Assembly (NCBI RefSeq): GCF_018403745.1
Contig: NZ_BOVP01000003.1
Span: 1 to 64,000 of the forward strand
Length of the DNA: 64,000 bases
DNA from: Lactococcus formosensis
Lineage (GTDB): Bacteria; Bacillota; Bacilli; Lactobacillales; Streptococcaceae
Direction of reading: 5' to 3'
A program made the translations under genes and the position numbers. The notes under the pieces were generated by a model. The model had not been told where the DNA came from. It saw only the letters and a program-made list of their open reading frames with translations, and did not search any database. Numbering within the stretch: position 1 is the first letter of the stretch; each line of letters starts with the position of its first letter. Of the stretch, positions 27,136 through 36,537 are shown one piece after another.

Positions 27136-27315
27136 TTAACGTGCAAGGCGTTTACGTTTTGCACGTTTTTGGTTTTCTGTAAATGTGTCTTCTTTGAAGT
27201 TAGGATGCATTTCAGCATCAATCAATCCTTTATGTTTAGCAACCATGACGGCAGTACCGGCAACAGTAATTTCAATGGCTTTACCTATAAGATAGCCCTT
27301 AAGATATTTATTCAT
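27136..27315 (-). CDS. DUF3042-like micro-protein (copy B), 59 aa
   Basis: It begins MNKYLKGYLIGKAIEITVAG and ends KRAKRKRLAR, mirroring copy A in its start (MNK.L..G), single hydrophobic segment (residues ~8-26) and KR.AKRKR.A tail. It lies upstream of copy A in the same orientation, 32 bp apart, and has its own AGGAGG-like site (reverse of CCTCCTT). Probably a diverged tandem duplicate cotranscribed with copy A. Confidence 0.8.
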   Translation of the reverse strand: MNKYLKGYLIGKAIEITVAGTAVMVAKHKGLIDAEMHPNFKEDTFTENQKRAKRKRLAR

Positions 27316-27516
27316 GCTTTCCTCCTTATTGTCTACAATAATCCTATGTTACTTTGATAAACTTATAAAATTATTATAACACTTGTAGGGCTTTATACCC
27401 AATATTTTAAGTTTCTTTTATTAGAAAGTATACTAAATATTTGAAAGTGTCAAAAATTATTGTTATCTTAACAGTAGAGACAATAAAGGTGAAAATATAG
27501 AGAAAAAGAGGCAATC

Positions 27517-28938
27517 ATGAATAAGAAATGGCTGAAGACAGGAAGTGCTTTACTTGCGCTTGGAATAGTTTTCGGAGCAGCCAGCCTACTGGTGAACACA
27601 ACAGAAAAAGAAAATACGACGACTTCAATGAATACTTATATTCGAAGTACAGCTGCTAAAGAAATAGAGATTGAGACAAAGAAGGAGGAGCAAGGCTATC
27701 ATATCCTGATGAATTATCCCAAAACAAAAAATGCAGCGATTAATCAAAAGTTGGAAGCATTTTCTAATGAAGAAGTGTCTTCTTTTAAAGAACGTACGCC
27801 AGAGAATGATACCGCTGAGAAGGGGGCCTTATTTCAATCCTTTGAAACTTATCGGTTTTCCCCAGATATCGTGAGTTTTAAATTTAATGTGATGCGAAAA
27901 ACCAATGCGCGTGTCCAAGCAGAAAACCTAGTCGTCACTAAAACTTATGATTTGAAAGAAAATAAAGAGTTACAGCTCTCTGATTTATTTCAAGATAAGG
28001 AAGATCTCAGCAGTATCGCACAAAATATATATGAGAAGATGTTGAAGATCCAAGAGAATTCAAGTCAAAGAACCAAGCAAGTATTAAGTGCAGGTTTGAG
28101 ACCGACAGAGAAAAATTTTGATGCCTTTGTTTTGGATAAAAAATGTCTGGATTTCTTTTTGAGACCTGGTCAAGTCAACAGTAGCAGAGACTTATATACC
28201 AAGGTTTCAGTGCCACTGAGTGAGCTCGGAGAGATTATCAAACCACAATTTTTAGTGGGAGATTTAAAAGAAGAAGCTCAAAATTCGAAAGTAAAAATAC
28301 CTTCCGCTCAGCAAGTGAAAAGCAAGTCACTGGCTCATAAGAAATTAGTTGCTTTAACTTTTGATGATGGACCAGATCCACAAACGACACCACGTTTGCT
28401 TTCCATTTTAAAGAATGAAAATGTACCTGCAACATTTTTTGTCCTGGGAAACCGTCTTGAACTGTATCCAGAATTAGTTAAAAAGGAACATGCTTTAGGA
28501 TATCAAGTAGGTTCTCATACTTATAATCATGAGAATTTACCTCAGTTGCCAGTAAAACAAGCACAAGATGAAATCACAAAGACTTCAGATTTGATGCAAA
28601 AGACAGTGGGCATTCGGCCTCAGGGCTTACGTCCCCCTTATGGAGCTACAACTCCTCAAATCAATGAAATGGCACAAACTCCTATTATTCAGTGGAGCGT
28701 GGATTCTCTAGATTGGGAAAGTAAAAATGTAGACCAAATTGAGCAAGTTGTTATGAGCGAAGTTTATGACGGTTCCATTATTCTTATGCATGACATTTAC
28801 GATACATCCGTCGATGGAGCAGCGAGAGTTATTCAAAAATTAAAAAGTCAAGGCTATACATTCGTCACAGTCAATCAACTGCTTCAAGCAAGGGGACATC
28901 TTGAAGATTCACACGTTTATTATAATGCAACACGATAA
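27517..28938 (+). CDS. pgdA: Peptidoglycan N-acetylglucosamine deacetylase (PgdA-like)
   Basis: This 473-aa surface enzyme removes acetyl groups from peptidoglycan GlcNAc, which gives lysozyme resistance. Seen: N-terminal membrane anchor (residues 8-26), a middle DUF3298/DUF4163-like domain (~50-245) and the NodB deacetylase domain with TFDDGPDP (281-288), metal motif SHTYNH (333-338), RPPYG (372-376), DSLDW (396-400) and catalytic LMHD (423-426). All key residues are intact. Single-gene unit with terminator. Confidence 0.95.
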   Translation: MNKKWLKTGSALLALGIVFGAASLLVNTTEKENTTTSMNTYIRSTAAKEIEIETKKEEQGYHILMNYPKTKNAAINQKLEAFSNEEVSSFKERTPENDTAEKGALFQSFETYRFSPDIVSFKFNVMRKTNARVQAENLVVTKTYDLKENKELQLSDLFQDKEDLSSIAQNIYEKMLKIQENSSQRTKQVLSAGLRPTEKNFDAFVLDKKCLDFFLRPGQVNSSRDLYTKVSVPLSELGEIIKPQFLVGDLKEEAQNSKVKIPSAQQVKSKSLAHKKLVALTFDDGPDPQTTPRLLSILKNENVPATFFVLGNRLELYPELVKKEHALGYQVGSHTYNHENLPQLPVKQAQDEITKTSDLMQKTVGIRPQGLRPPYGATTPQINEMAQTPIIQWSVDSLDWESKNVDQIEQVVMSEVYDGSIILMHDIYDTSVDGAARVIQKLKSQGYTFVTVNQLLQARGHLEDSHVYYNATR

Positions 28939-28941
28939 ATA

Positions 28942-28973
28942 AAATCCTCATGTATAAGATGAGGATTTTTATA
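28942..28973 (+). terminator. Terminator of pgdA
   Basis: AAATCCTCAT/ATGAGGATTT 10-bp stem with a T tail. Confidence 0.88.
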
Positions 28974-29079
28974 TAGATTTATATAGATAAGAGAGTTCTT
29001 AAACGGAAAAATGTTATAATAGGAAAATATACTTTTATACATAGGAAAAGAAAGATATAAAATCAATAGAAAACAATAT

Positions 29080-29973
29080 ATGAAAAAAAATAAGGTAATA
29101 GTTGTGGTTGGACCAACAGCTGTAGGTAAAACAGCTTTGGGGATTCAGTTGGCTCAAGTTTTTGATGGTGAGATTATTTCAGGCGATTCGCAACAAGTAT
29201 ATCGTGGGCTTGATATTGGTACGGCTAAAGCAAGCCCAGAAGAACAGGCTGCAGCAGTGCATCATTTAATTGATGTACGAGATGTAAACGAGAATTATTC
29301 TGCCTTTGACTTTGTTCAAGAAGCTACCGTTTGTATAGAAAAAATTATTTCTCGAGGTAAGCTTCCAATTATTGTTGGTGGAACGGGACTTTATATTCAG
29401 AGTCTTGTTGAGGGCTATCACCTGGGAGGGCAAGAAAATCATGAGGCAATGATGGAACTTCGTCGAAGTTTAGAAGAGCTTTCTGATGAAGAGCTGTTTG
29501 CGCGTGTGCCACAAAATATTCCAGAAATTAATCGGAGAAGAGCGATGCGCTTTCTTGAGCTAGAAACTTTTGGTACAGGTGAAAATCAAGCATCTGACTA
29601 TGAGTTTTGTATCCTCGGCCTGAATGCTGAAAGAACAACACTCTATGATCGAATAAATTACCGAGTGGATAATATGTTGAATTATGGACTACTTGAAGAA
29701 GCAAAAGGTTTATTTGAAAAATACCCAGAGGTTCAAGCTGCAAAAGGAATTGGCTATAAAGAATTTTTCCCGTATTTCTCAGGGGAAATTTCACTTGAAG
29801 AGGCAGTGGAGCTTGTAAAAAGAAATTCACGAAGATATGCTAAACGTCAATTGACTTGGTTCCGCAACCGGATGAATGTCAATTTTTATGATGTCTTTGC
29901 TGAAGATTATCCAGAAAATGCTATAATATGTGCAAAAGAATTTTTAAATATGGAGGAAAAAAGTGAAAAATAA
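29080..29973 (+). CDS. miaA: tRNA dimethylallyltransferase
   Basis: This 297-aa enzyme adds the dimethylallyl group to A37 of UNN-decoding tRNAs (i6A). Seen: P-loop GPTAVGKTA (residues 10-18), [17 protein letters not shown] (33-49), the [10 protein letters not shown] motif (~99-108) and the Arg-rich [13 protein letters not shown] near the end. Slightly shorter than E. coli MiaA. An extended -10 (TG-T-TATAAT, about 29011) lies ~60 bp upstream. The ribosome site is weak. Confidence 0.96.
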   Translation: MKKNKVIVVVGPTAVGKTALGIQLAQVFDGEIISGDSQQVYRGLDIGTAKASPEEQAAAVHHLIDVRDVNENYSAFDFVQEATVCIEKIISRGKLPIIVGGTGLYIQSLVEGYHLGGQENHEAMMELRRSLEELSDEELFARVPQNIPEINRRRAMRFLELETFGTGENQASDYEFCILGLNAERTTLYDRINYRVDNMLNYGLLEEAKGLFEKYPEVQAAKGIGYKEFFPYFSGEISLEEAVELVKRNSRRYAKRQLTWFRNRMNVNFYDVFAEDYPENAIICAKEFLNMEEKSEK

Positions 29974-30631
29974 GGAATATATTGATTTAGGTTTGAAATA
30001 CGGAGGCTATATGGCTCAAGACCGTGTCTTTTTAGAAAATCGTTTAGCAAATTTAAACGATGAAAAAGAAAAAATGCTGTTGGTTACTCCACCTTCAAGT
30101 GTAATCAATGCTTATTTTGCAGAACTTTATCAAAAACGCTCTCCACAAGATGCTACAGACTATTTCTTTGCTCTGTCACGTGATTTGGATATGTTTCAAA
30201 CTCAGCCGAATTTTCACCTTGAAGGAAAAGAAGGAACAGAAAACTTCCGATTCATGCGCTTAAATATTTCAGGGAAAGCTTTTGGCTTTTGCTACCGTAA
30301 TGCAGAGGAAGAAGCAATTGTCTTTAGTGAGTTTCCTTTGAAAATTACAACACAAATTATTTATGAAGTTGCACAGATTTTTCCACATTATGTTTTGAAA
30401 CAAGAAGACAATTATATCATCATGAAAAAAGCGAATTTTGAAGGTGCATTCACTGATGTACAAGAATTATCCGACTTAACAACTGCTGACGAAAATGATG
30501 ATTATATTCGTTTGACAGGCTATAATTTTGAAGATTTAGTCCTTCAAGCTGAAAAAATTCGTTATATTCACCCTCTCCTTTATCAAGCAGAACAAAATAA
30601 ATGCTTTATGTACATTTCTAAAGGACTTTGA
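29963..30631 (+). CDS. Conserved hypothetical protein downstream of miaA, 222 aa
   Basis: Not recognised. It starts at GTG inside the miaA end (11-bp overlap) with GGAGG a few bases upstream. It has no signal or membrane helix. It is mixed alpha/beta with [17 protein letters not shown] and [21 protein letters not shown] stretches and an acidic, Tyr-rich C-terminal half. Coupled to miaA, so a role with tRNA or translation is possible but not shown. Confidence 0.65.
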   Translation: MKNKEYIDLGLKYGGYMAQDRVFLENRLANLNDEKEKMLLVTPPSSVINAYFAELYQKRSPQDATDYFFALSRDLDMFQTQPNFHLEGKEGTENFRFMRLNISGKAFGFCYRNAEEEAIVFSEFPLKITTQIIYEVAQIFPHYVLKQEDNYIIMKKANFEGAFTDVQELSDLTTADENDDYIRLTGYNFEDLVLQAEKIRYIHPLLYQAEQNKCFMYISKGL

Positions 30632-30679
30632 TTGGAATATTCTAAAGAATAAAGTATAATTAAAGGAAAGGAGAGTTTT

Positions 30680-31573
30680 ATGTTAACAGTTTCACTTATT
30701 ATTACAGTCCTCGTTATTATCATCATCTTGGCGAGTGCAGGAACATTGTTTTATGTTATTAAACAACAAACGGTTGCAATCATAGAACGCTTTGGGAAGT
30801 ACCAAACGACTTCTTCAGCGGGTTTCCATGTAAAATTACCTTGGGGAATTGATCGTGTTGCCGCACGTATTCAACTGCGTCTTTTGCAAAACGAAATGAC
30901 TGTTGAAACGAAAACAAAAGATAATGTTTTTGTGACCATGAACATTGCAACGCAATATCGTGTCAATGAAGAAAACATTAAAGATGCTTACTATAAACTG
31001 ATGAACCCTTCTGAGCAAATTCAAGCTTATATTGAGGATGCCCTTCGTTCTGCTGTGCCTAAGTTGACTTTGGATGAAGTTTTCGAGAAGAAAGATGAAA
31101 TTGCTTTGGAAGTGCAACATCAAGTGGCTGAGGAAATGACAACTTACGGTTATATTATTGTCAAAACCTTGATCACACGTGTAGAGCCTGATGCCGAAGT
31201 TAAGCAATCAATGAATGAAATTAATGCAGCTCAACGTAAGCAAGATGCATCACAGATGCTTGCAAATGCTGAAAAAATAAAAATCGTAACTTCTGCAGAA
31301 GCCGAAGCAGAAAAAGATCGCTTGCGTGGTGTGGGTATTGCTGAGCAACGTAAAGCCATCGTTGACGGGCTTGCCCAACAAATTATCGAAATTAAGAATA
31401 CTGGGGCAAGCTTAACAGAAGACCAAATTATGTCTATTCTTTTAACTAACCAATACCTTGATACGCTTAATCAATTTGCTGATGCCGGAAATTCTACGAT
31501 TTTCCTTCCAGCCAGTGCAGATGGTATAGAAGATATGCGTACACAAATCTTGAGCGCATTGAAAGCAAAATAA
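30680..31573 (+). CDS. SPFH/Band-7 membrane protein
   Basis: This 297-aa stomatin/prohibitin-type protein has an N-terminal membrane helix (LIITVLVIIIILASAGTLFYVI), then the Band-7 domain (QQTVAIIERFGKYQTTSSAGFH). A coiled-coil alanine/glutamate-rich region follows (ANAEKIKIVTSAEAEAEKDRLRG). The family forms oligomeric membrane scaffolds. It has an AAAGGAG site and its own terminator. No NfeD-type partner gene is adjacent. Confidence 0.93.
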   Translation: MLTVSLIITVLVIIIILASAGTLFYVIKQQTVAIIERFGKYQTTSSAGFHVKLPWGIDRVAARIQLRLLQNEMTVETKTKDNVFVTMNIATQYRVNEENIKDAYYKLMNPSEQIQAYIEDALRSAVPKLTLDEVFEKKDEIALEVQHQVAEEMTTYGYIIVKTLITRVEPDAEVKQSMNEINAAQRKQDASQMLANAEKIKIVTSAEAEAEKDRLRGVGIAEQRKAIVDGLAQQIIEIKNTGASLTEDQIMSILLTNQYLDTLNQFADAGNSTIFLPASADGIEDMRTQILSALKAK

Positions 31574-31599
31574 AAAAGTCGTCTGCGGACGACTTTTTT
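31572..31599 (+). terminator. Terminator of the SPFH gene
   Basis: Perfect 12-bp arms AAAAAAGTCGTC/GACGACTTTTTT. Confidence 0.92.
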
Positions 31600-31857
31600 G
31601 TTACAACTATAGCCTTAATGATTTAGTGACAAATTGGAATCTTTCAAAACTTGAGTTCAACAGTCGAAAGCAACGCCACTCAATTCAACAGGAAATCTTA
31701 TAGCTCATCACTTACTTTTTTCGGTGAAGAAGTTGGAGATTATACAGATGGTTAAAACTAACAAAAATACAATGTTTTATGCAAGTATCTCAAGAAAAAG
31801 GATGAATGAAGTTGAACAATCAGTAAATACAAAACTCAGTTAAAAAATAAATTATTG
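31600..31857. other. Intergenic stretch before the infC promoter
   Basis: About 258 bp with no recognised gene. The longest notable reading is a 31-codon ORF (31749-31844, MVKTNKNTMFYA...) without a ribosome site or known match. Possibly decayed coding sequence. Confidence 0.4.
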
Positions 31858-31885
31858 TTGACATAAGAAATATTTGTGGTATAAT
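31858..31885 (+). promoter_or_regulatory. Promoter of infC-rpmI-rplT
   Basis: Consensus TTGACA (31858-31863), 16-bp spacer and consensus TATAAT (31880-31885) preceded by TGG (extended -10): the strongest promoter by eye in the window. Confidence 0.9.
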
Positions 31886-31891
31886 AGAGAA

Positions 31892-32043
31892 GTTGAAAAG
31901 CAGAAGCACCCGCTTCTCGCCTGAGTGGTAATAGCCCTGGGCAACAAAATGGAATTATTCACAAAACGAATGTTTTCATTAGCGGGGCGCATTATGCGTT
32001 CCGCTTTTGTTTTTCTAAAAAATTTTTTAGAAGGAGAATAGAC
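31892..32043 (+). ncRNA. infC leader with attenuator, probable L20-type autoregulation
   Basis: The ~150-nt leader contains a GC-rich conserved-looking block (about 31905-31945, CACCCGCTTCTCGCCTGAG...). A terminator hairpin follows at 31981-32015. In Firmicutes, ribosomal protein L20, the third gene of this operon, binds the infC leader and causes premature termination. The layout fits that mechanism; the exact binding fold was not derived. Confidence 0.65.
31981..32015 (+). terminator. Attenuator hairpin in the infC leader
   Basis: AGCGG pairs with CCGCT and the stem continues inward through CGCA/TGCG (11 pairs counting two G-U) with a 3-nt loop, then TTTGTTTTT. It lies inside the leader, 28 bp before the infC start, so it should act conditionally. 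Confidence 0.75.
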
Positions 32044-32568
32044 ATAGCAAAGCAAGACAACAGAAAACCTTTGATGAACGGTCAAATCCGTTCACGCGAA
32101 GTACGTCTTATCGGTGCTGAAGGCGAACAACTTGGTGTTACACCTACAGCTGTTGCACTTACTCAGGCCGAGGACCTTAACATGGATTTGGTTTTGATTT
32201 CAAATCAAGAACCACCAGTTGCCAAAATCATGGATTACACTAAATTCATGTTTGAGCAAAAGAAAAAGCAAAAAGAAGCTAAGAAGAAACAGGCAACTGT
32301 TACTTTGAAAGAAGTTCGTTTGAGTCCAGTCATTGATAAAAATGACTTCAATACAAAACTTCGTCAAGCAACTAAGTTCCTTGAAAAAGGAGACAAAGTT
32401 AAAGTTTCGATTCGCTTTAAAGGTCGTATGATTACTCACCAAGATGTGGGTCGTCAAGTAATGGATGAATTTGCTGAAGCAGTGAAAGACATCGCTGTGG
32501 TAGAGCAAAAAGCCAAAATGGATGGTCGTCAAATGTTCTTACAATTGGCACCAATCAAAAAGAACTAA
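32044..32568 (+). CDS. infC: Translation initiation factor IF-3
   Basis: IF-3 binds the 30S subunit and discriminates against non-canonical start codons. The start is placed at ATA (32044), 7 nt after AAGGAG, giving a 174-aa protein beginning [10 protein letters not shown]. The later TTG/ATG at 32071/32074 have no ribosome site and would remove conserved N-terminal residues. Non-AUG starts on infC are a known self-control device, since IF-3 represses its own initiation. Body motifs: [27 protein letters not shown] and [12 protein letters not shown]. Confidence 0.93.
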   Translation: MAKQDNRKPLMNGQIRSREVRLIGAEGEQLGVTPTAVALTQAEDLNMDLVLISNQEPPVAKIMDYTKFMFEQKKKQKEAKKKQATVTLKEVRLSPVIDKNDFNTKLRQATKFLEKGDKVKVSIRFKGRMITHQDVGRQVMDEFAEAVKDIAVVEQKAKMDGRQMFLQLAPIKKN

Positions 32569-32597
32569 GTTCTTATTATTAACCAAGGAGAATTAAA

Positions 32598-32798
32598 ATG
32601 CCAAAACAAAAAACTCACCGCGCATCAGCTAAACGTTTCAAACGTACTGGTAATGGCGGTCTTAAACGCTTCCGCGCTTACACTTCACACCGTATGCACG
32701 GTAAAACTGTAAAACAACGTCGTCAACTCCGTAAAGGCCGTATGGTTTCAGCAGGTGACTTCAAACGTATCCGTCGTATGGTTGCGAACATGCGTTAA
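32598..32798 (+). CDS. rpmI: 50S ribosomal protein L35
   Basis: The 66-aa L35 is very basic, with [19 protein letters not shown] at its start. Complete, with AAGGAG upstream. Its last codons (AAC ATG CGT TAA) form the left end of a 77-bp unit that is repeated downstream, so copies of the rpmI 3' end occur two more times before rplT. Confidence 0.97.
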   Translation: MPKQKTHRASAKRFKRTGNGGLKRFRAYTSHRMHGKTVKQRRQLRKGRMVSAGDFKRIRRMVANMR

Positions 32799-32989
32799 TA
32801 ACAGTCCTGTGGACTGTTATGTATGAGAGCAATTGACGCGTAGGCGGAAGCCGTACAAGGAAGAACATGCGTTAATAACAGTCCTGTGGACTGTTATGCA
32901 TGAGAGCAATTGACGCGTAGGCGGAAGCCGTACAAGGAAGAACATGCGTTAATAACAGTCCTGTGGACTGTTAGGCATGAGAGCAATTG
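32786..32989 (+). repeat. 77-bp tandem repeat (2.65 copies) covering the rpmI end
   Basis: Units begin at 32786, 32863 and 32940, and the last is cut after 50 bp. Each contains GAACATGCGTTAA (the rpmI end), then a perfect 9-10-bp hairpin AACAGTCC-TGT-GGACTGTT. Full units also hold GGCGGAAGCC and AAGGAAG, so each repeat carries a ribosome-site/ATG/CGT/TAA mini-ORF. Copies differ by single bases (TATGTATG, TATGCATG, TAGGCATG), so the duplication is not an exact assembly artefact. Confidence 0.92.
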
Positions 32990-33129
32990 TTATCCCCAAT
33001 AACTTTCCACGACTGATTAACTCATAAGCACTATATAAGACTTATAGGATTTCACTCGAAATCAATCAACCATTTAAATTAACTGTCGATGACAGGATAA
33101 AAATTTTCTAAGAAACAAGGAGAACACAC

Positions 33130-33489
33130 ATGGCACGTGTTAAAAATAGCGTTGCAACTCGCAAACGCCGTAAACGTATTTTAAAACTCGCTAAAGGTTA
33201 CTACGGTTCTAAACACCGTCTTTTCAAGACAGCTAAAGAACAAGTAATGAACTCATACTACTACGCATTCCGCGACCGTCGTCAAAAGAAACGCGACTTC
33301 CGTAAATTGTGGATTGCACGTATCAATGCAGCTGCTCGTATGAACGGTCTTTCATACAGCAAAATGATGCACGGTTTGAAATTGGCTGAAATCGAAATCA
33401 ACCGTAAAATGCTTGCTGACATCGCTATTGCAGATGCAGCTGCTTTCACAGCTCTTGCTGAAGAAGCTAAAAAAGCATTGGCTAAATAA
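33130..33489 (+). CDS. rplT: 50S ribosomal protein L20
   Basis: The 119-aa L20 is a primary 23S rRNA-binding assembly protein and, in Firmicutes, the operon's autorepressor. [20 protein letters not shown] (residues 2-21) is the rRNA-binding N-terminal tail, followed by [17 protein letters not shown]. Full length, with ACAAGGAG upstream. It is separated from rpmI by an unusually long 331 bp filled mainly by the 77-bp repeat. Confidence 0.98.
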   Translation: MARVKNSVATRKRRKRILKLAKGYYGSKHRLFKTAKEQVMNSYYYAFRDRRQKKRDFRKLWIARINAAARMNGLSYSKMMHGLKLAEIEINRKMLADIAIADAAAFTALAEEAKKALAK

Positions 33490-33492
33490 TTT

Positions 33493-33520
33493 AAAAAAAC
33501 TTCCTTTTGGAAGTTTTTTT
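33493..33520 (+). terminator. Terminator of infC-rpmI-rplT
   Basis: Perfect 12-bp arms AAAAAAACTTCC/GGAAGTTTTTTT. Confidence 0.92.
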
Positions 33521-33542
33521 GTTTATAAAATAGAAGACAATC

Positions 33543-33551
33543 TGTTATACT
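33543..33551 (+). promoter_or_regulatory. Extended -10 promoter giving a leaderless mRNA
   Basis: TG-T-TATACT ends 6 nt before the ATG at 33558, which falls on the predicted transcription start. Confidence 0.7.
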
Positions 33552-33557
33552 ATGGCT

Positions 33558-34028
33558 ATGAAGTTAATCGCTTACAATGATACCTATAAACAAGCAGTTA
33601 TTGATTTGATACTTTCTATTCAGAAGGATGAATTTGGAGTCGGTGTTGACTTGGCAGATCAACCCGACTTGCAAGATATTCATGCACATTACAGCCAATT
33701 TTGGCTTGCTGTTGATGAAGAGAAGGGAGTTGTTGGGACACTTGGTATTGTCAAGTTTAATGCACAGCAAGCTGTTCTGAAAAAAATGTTTGTCAATGTT
33801 GAATATAGAGGGAAGTCTGTTGCACAGCTTCTTTTGGATAATTTGTTTGAATATTGTCGCATAGAGGATATCAAAGAAATTTATCTTGGAACTGTTGAAC
33901 AATTCAAAGCGGCACATCGTTTTTATGAAAAAAATGACTTTATATTAATCAATGAAAAAATGCTGCCTGAGGACATGCCAAGAATGGAGGTGGACACGAT
34001 ATTTTATGAAAAAATATCACGAAATTAA
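33558..34028 (+). CDS. GNAT-family N-acetyltransferase
   Basis: This 156-aa protein has the acetyl-CoA loop in KKMFVNVEYRGKSVAQLLLD (residues ~81-100) followed by YLGTVEQFKAAHRFYEKNDF, standard GNAT motifs A and B. The substrate is unknown. The ATG at 33558 is chosen over one two codons upstream (33552) because the upstream one would lie within the promoter's untranscribed region. Confidence 0.82.
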   Translation: MKLIAYNDTYKQAVIDLILSIQKDEFGVGVDLADQPDLQDIHAHYSQFWLAVDEEKGVVGTLGIVKFNAQQAVLKKMFVNVEYRGKSVAQLLLDNLFEYCRIEDIKEIYLGTVEQFKAAHRFYEKNDFILINEKMLPEDMPRMEVDTIFYEKISRN

Positions 34029-34084
34029 AAAATCGAAATGTAACCGCATACCTTGTGTAAAAAGCCTTTTAGCTTGTTTTTCAC

Positions 34085-34113
34085 TTGAAATAAGGGCGGA
34101 AAAATAGTAAAAT
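34085..34113 (+). promoter_or_regulatory. Promoter of eno
   Basis: TTGAAA (34085-34090), 17-bp spacer and TAAAAT (34108-34113), about 50 bp before the eno start. Confidence 0.78.
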
Positions 34114-34146
34114 CATAGTGTATTAAAAAGTGCAAAAAGCACTTAA

Positions 34147-35466
<1,320 letters not shown>

Positions 35467-35506
35467 GGTTTAGATGGTTCTATTTAGTAAAATATTACCT
35501 TGATAG

Positions 35507-35552
35507 ATGCCTCTCTTATGTTTAAACACAAACATAAGAGAGGCATTTTTTT
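35507..35552 (+). terminator. Terminator of eno
   Basis: Perfect 17-bp arms starting ATGCCTCTC and ending GAGAGGCAT, then seven T. Confidence 0.95.
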
Positions 35553-35995
35553 GTGCAATAGAACTGATGAAGCAACTGAAAGCATTACAACATAAATGTG
35601 ATTTTGGTGAAGTAAAAGCTAATGCTATTGATTATGTATTGTATGTACTATAATATCTTTATTTGTGTCAAGAGGATCTTGTTCGATTTTATTTTTAGTG
35701 TTGGAAACATTGAGGAGATGTATAAAAATCTTCTCAATTGAGTTTAACGCTTCCTATTAATCTATTTACAAGTGCAGAAATGGAGAGATTATTCATCAAA
35801 AAAGAGCTAAATTATTTTAGCTCTTTTTTATATGTTAATAATTATTTTAATCACGAACTACAATAATTAGTTTGAAGTTGATCAACCAATAACTTTTTTT
35901 ACTATTATCTATAATTCCGCAATACTTCGAATCTTAATATTCTACTATTGGTATAGATAATTGTAAAACATTTAATAATTTTTTAGAGAGTTATT
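35553..35995. other. AT-rich non-coding boundary between eno and the surface-protein island
   Basis: No intact gene. A 28-codon ORF (35572-35658, MKQLKALQHKCDFGEVKAN...) reads like the end of a decayed gene. A terminator-like stem (AAGAGCTAAA/TTTAGCTCTT, 35801-35828) lies farther on. Base composition drops sharply here compared with eno. Confidence 0.45.
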
Positions 35996-36355
35996 TTACC
36001 CTAATTTTCTATAAAAAGAGGGGAGAAACTGTCGAATGTTATCAGAATTAAATCCTATAAGTAATTTAGAATCATCTATAATAATAGGGGACTTGAGCAA
36101 CCCAGGGTTTCCAATGATGTAATTTATATATTCATCAAATGTCATATTATATATTGTGTCATCACTCTCACCAGATATAGTTCCTTTTTTAACTATGTCC
36201 ATAAACCCTTGATCAGATAATTTTAAGATATGAAGTAATTCTTGTTTGGAGATATATCTTATGTTTTTTAAATGAACTTCAATACCTCTAGATGTAAACC
36301 AGCTAGCTGCTTTCTTATTAGTTAAATCAGTTTTATCATAAAAAAGTGTGATCAT
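35996..36355 (-). CDS. Spx/ArsC-family protein lacking the redox cysteines
   Basis: A 119-aa protein from the ATG at 36355 (an in-frame start at 36409 would add 18 Lys/Asn-rich residues). It begins MITLFYDKTDLTNKKAASWF, aligning with the Spx start that normally carries a CxxC. Here Asp/Asn replace the cysteines. GIEVHLKNIRYISKQELLHIL and NPGLLKSPIIIDDSKLLIGF match the Spx/ArsC fold. Spx proteins bind RNA polymerase alpha; a Cys-free paralogue could not use the disulfide switch. It is divergent from the WxL locus and AT-rich like it. Confidence 0.75.
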   Translation of the reverse strand: MITLFYDKTDLTNKKAASWFTSRGIEVHLKNIRYISKQELLHILKLSDQGFMDIVKKGTISGESDDTIYNMTFDEYINYIIGNPGLLKSPIIIDDSKLLIGFNSDNIRQFLPSFYRKLG

Positions 36356-36499
36356 ATTATACCTGTTAATCTGTAACTTATATTTATTTTTCTTTATATG
36401 GGTATTCAAAAATATTTTAACATTTATGAAGTGTGCTTAGGTATCACAAATGCGTTTGTTTTCTACCTAAAAAAAATATTTAGGTTATTATATTTTTTT

Positions 36500-36505
36500 T
36501 ATAAT
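36500..36505 (+). promoter_or_regulatory. -10 element of the WxL locus
   Basis: TATAAT at 36500, 32 bp before the start codon, with AAAGGAG at 36524-36530. No clear -35 is seen, so an activator such as the Mga-type regulator in the locus may be needed. Confidence 0.55.
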
Positions 36506-36537
36506 GAATAAAGTACAAAAAAGAAAGGAGTTTTAGC

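Noticed and set aside
35572..35658. 28-codon ORF after eno
   Set aside because: It has no ribosome site and no recognisable product; kept only as a possible remnant in the boundary region.
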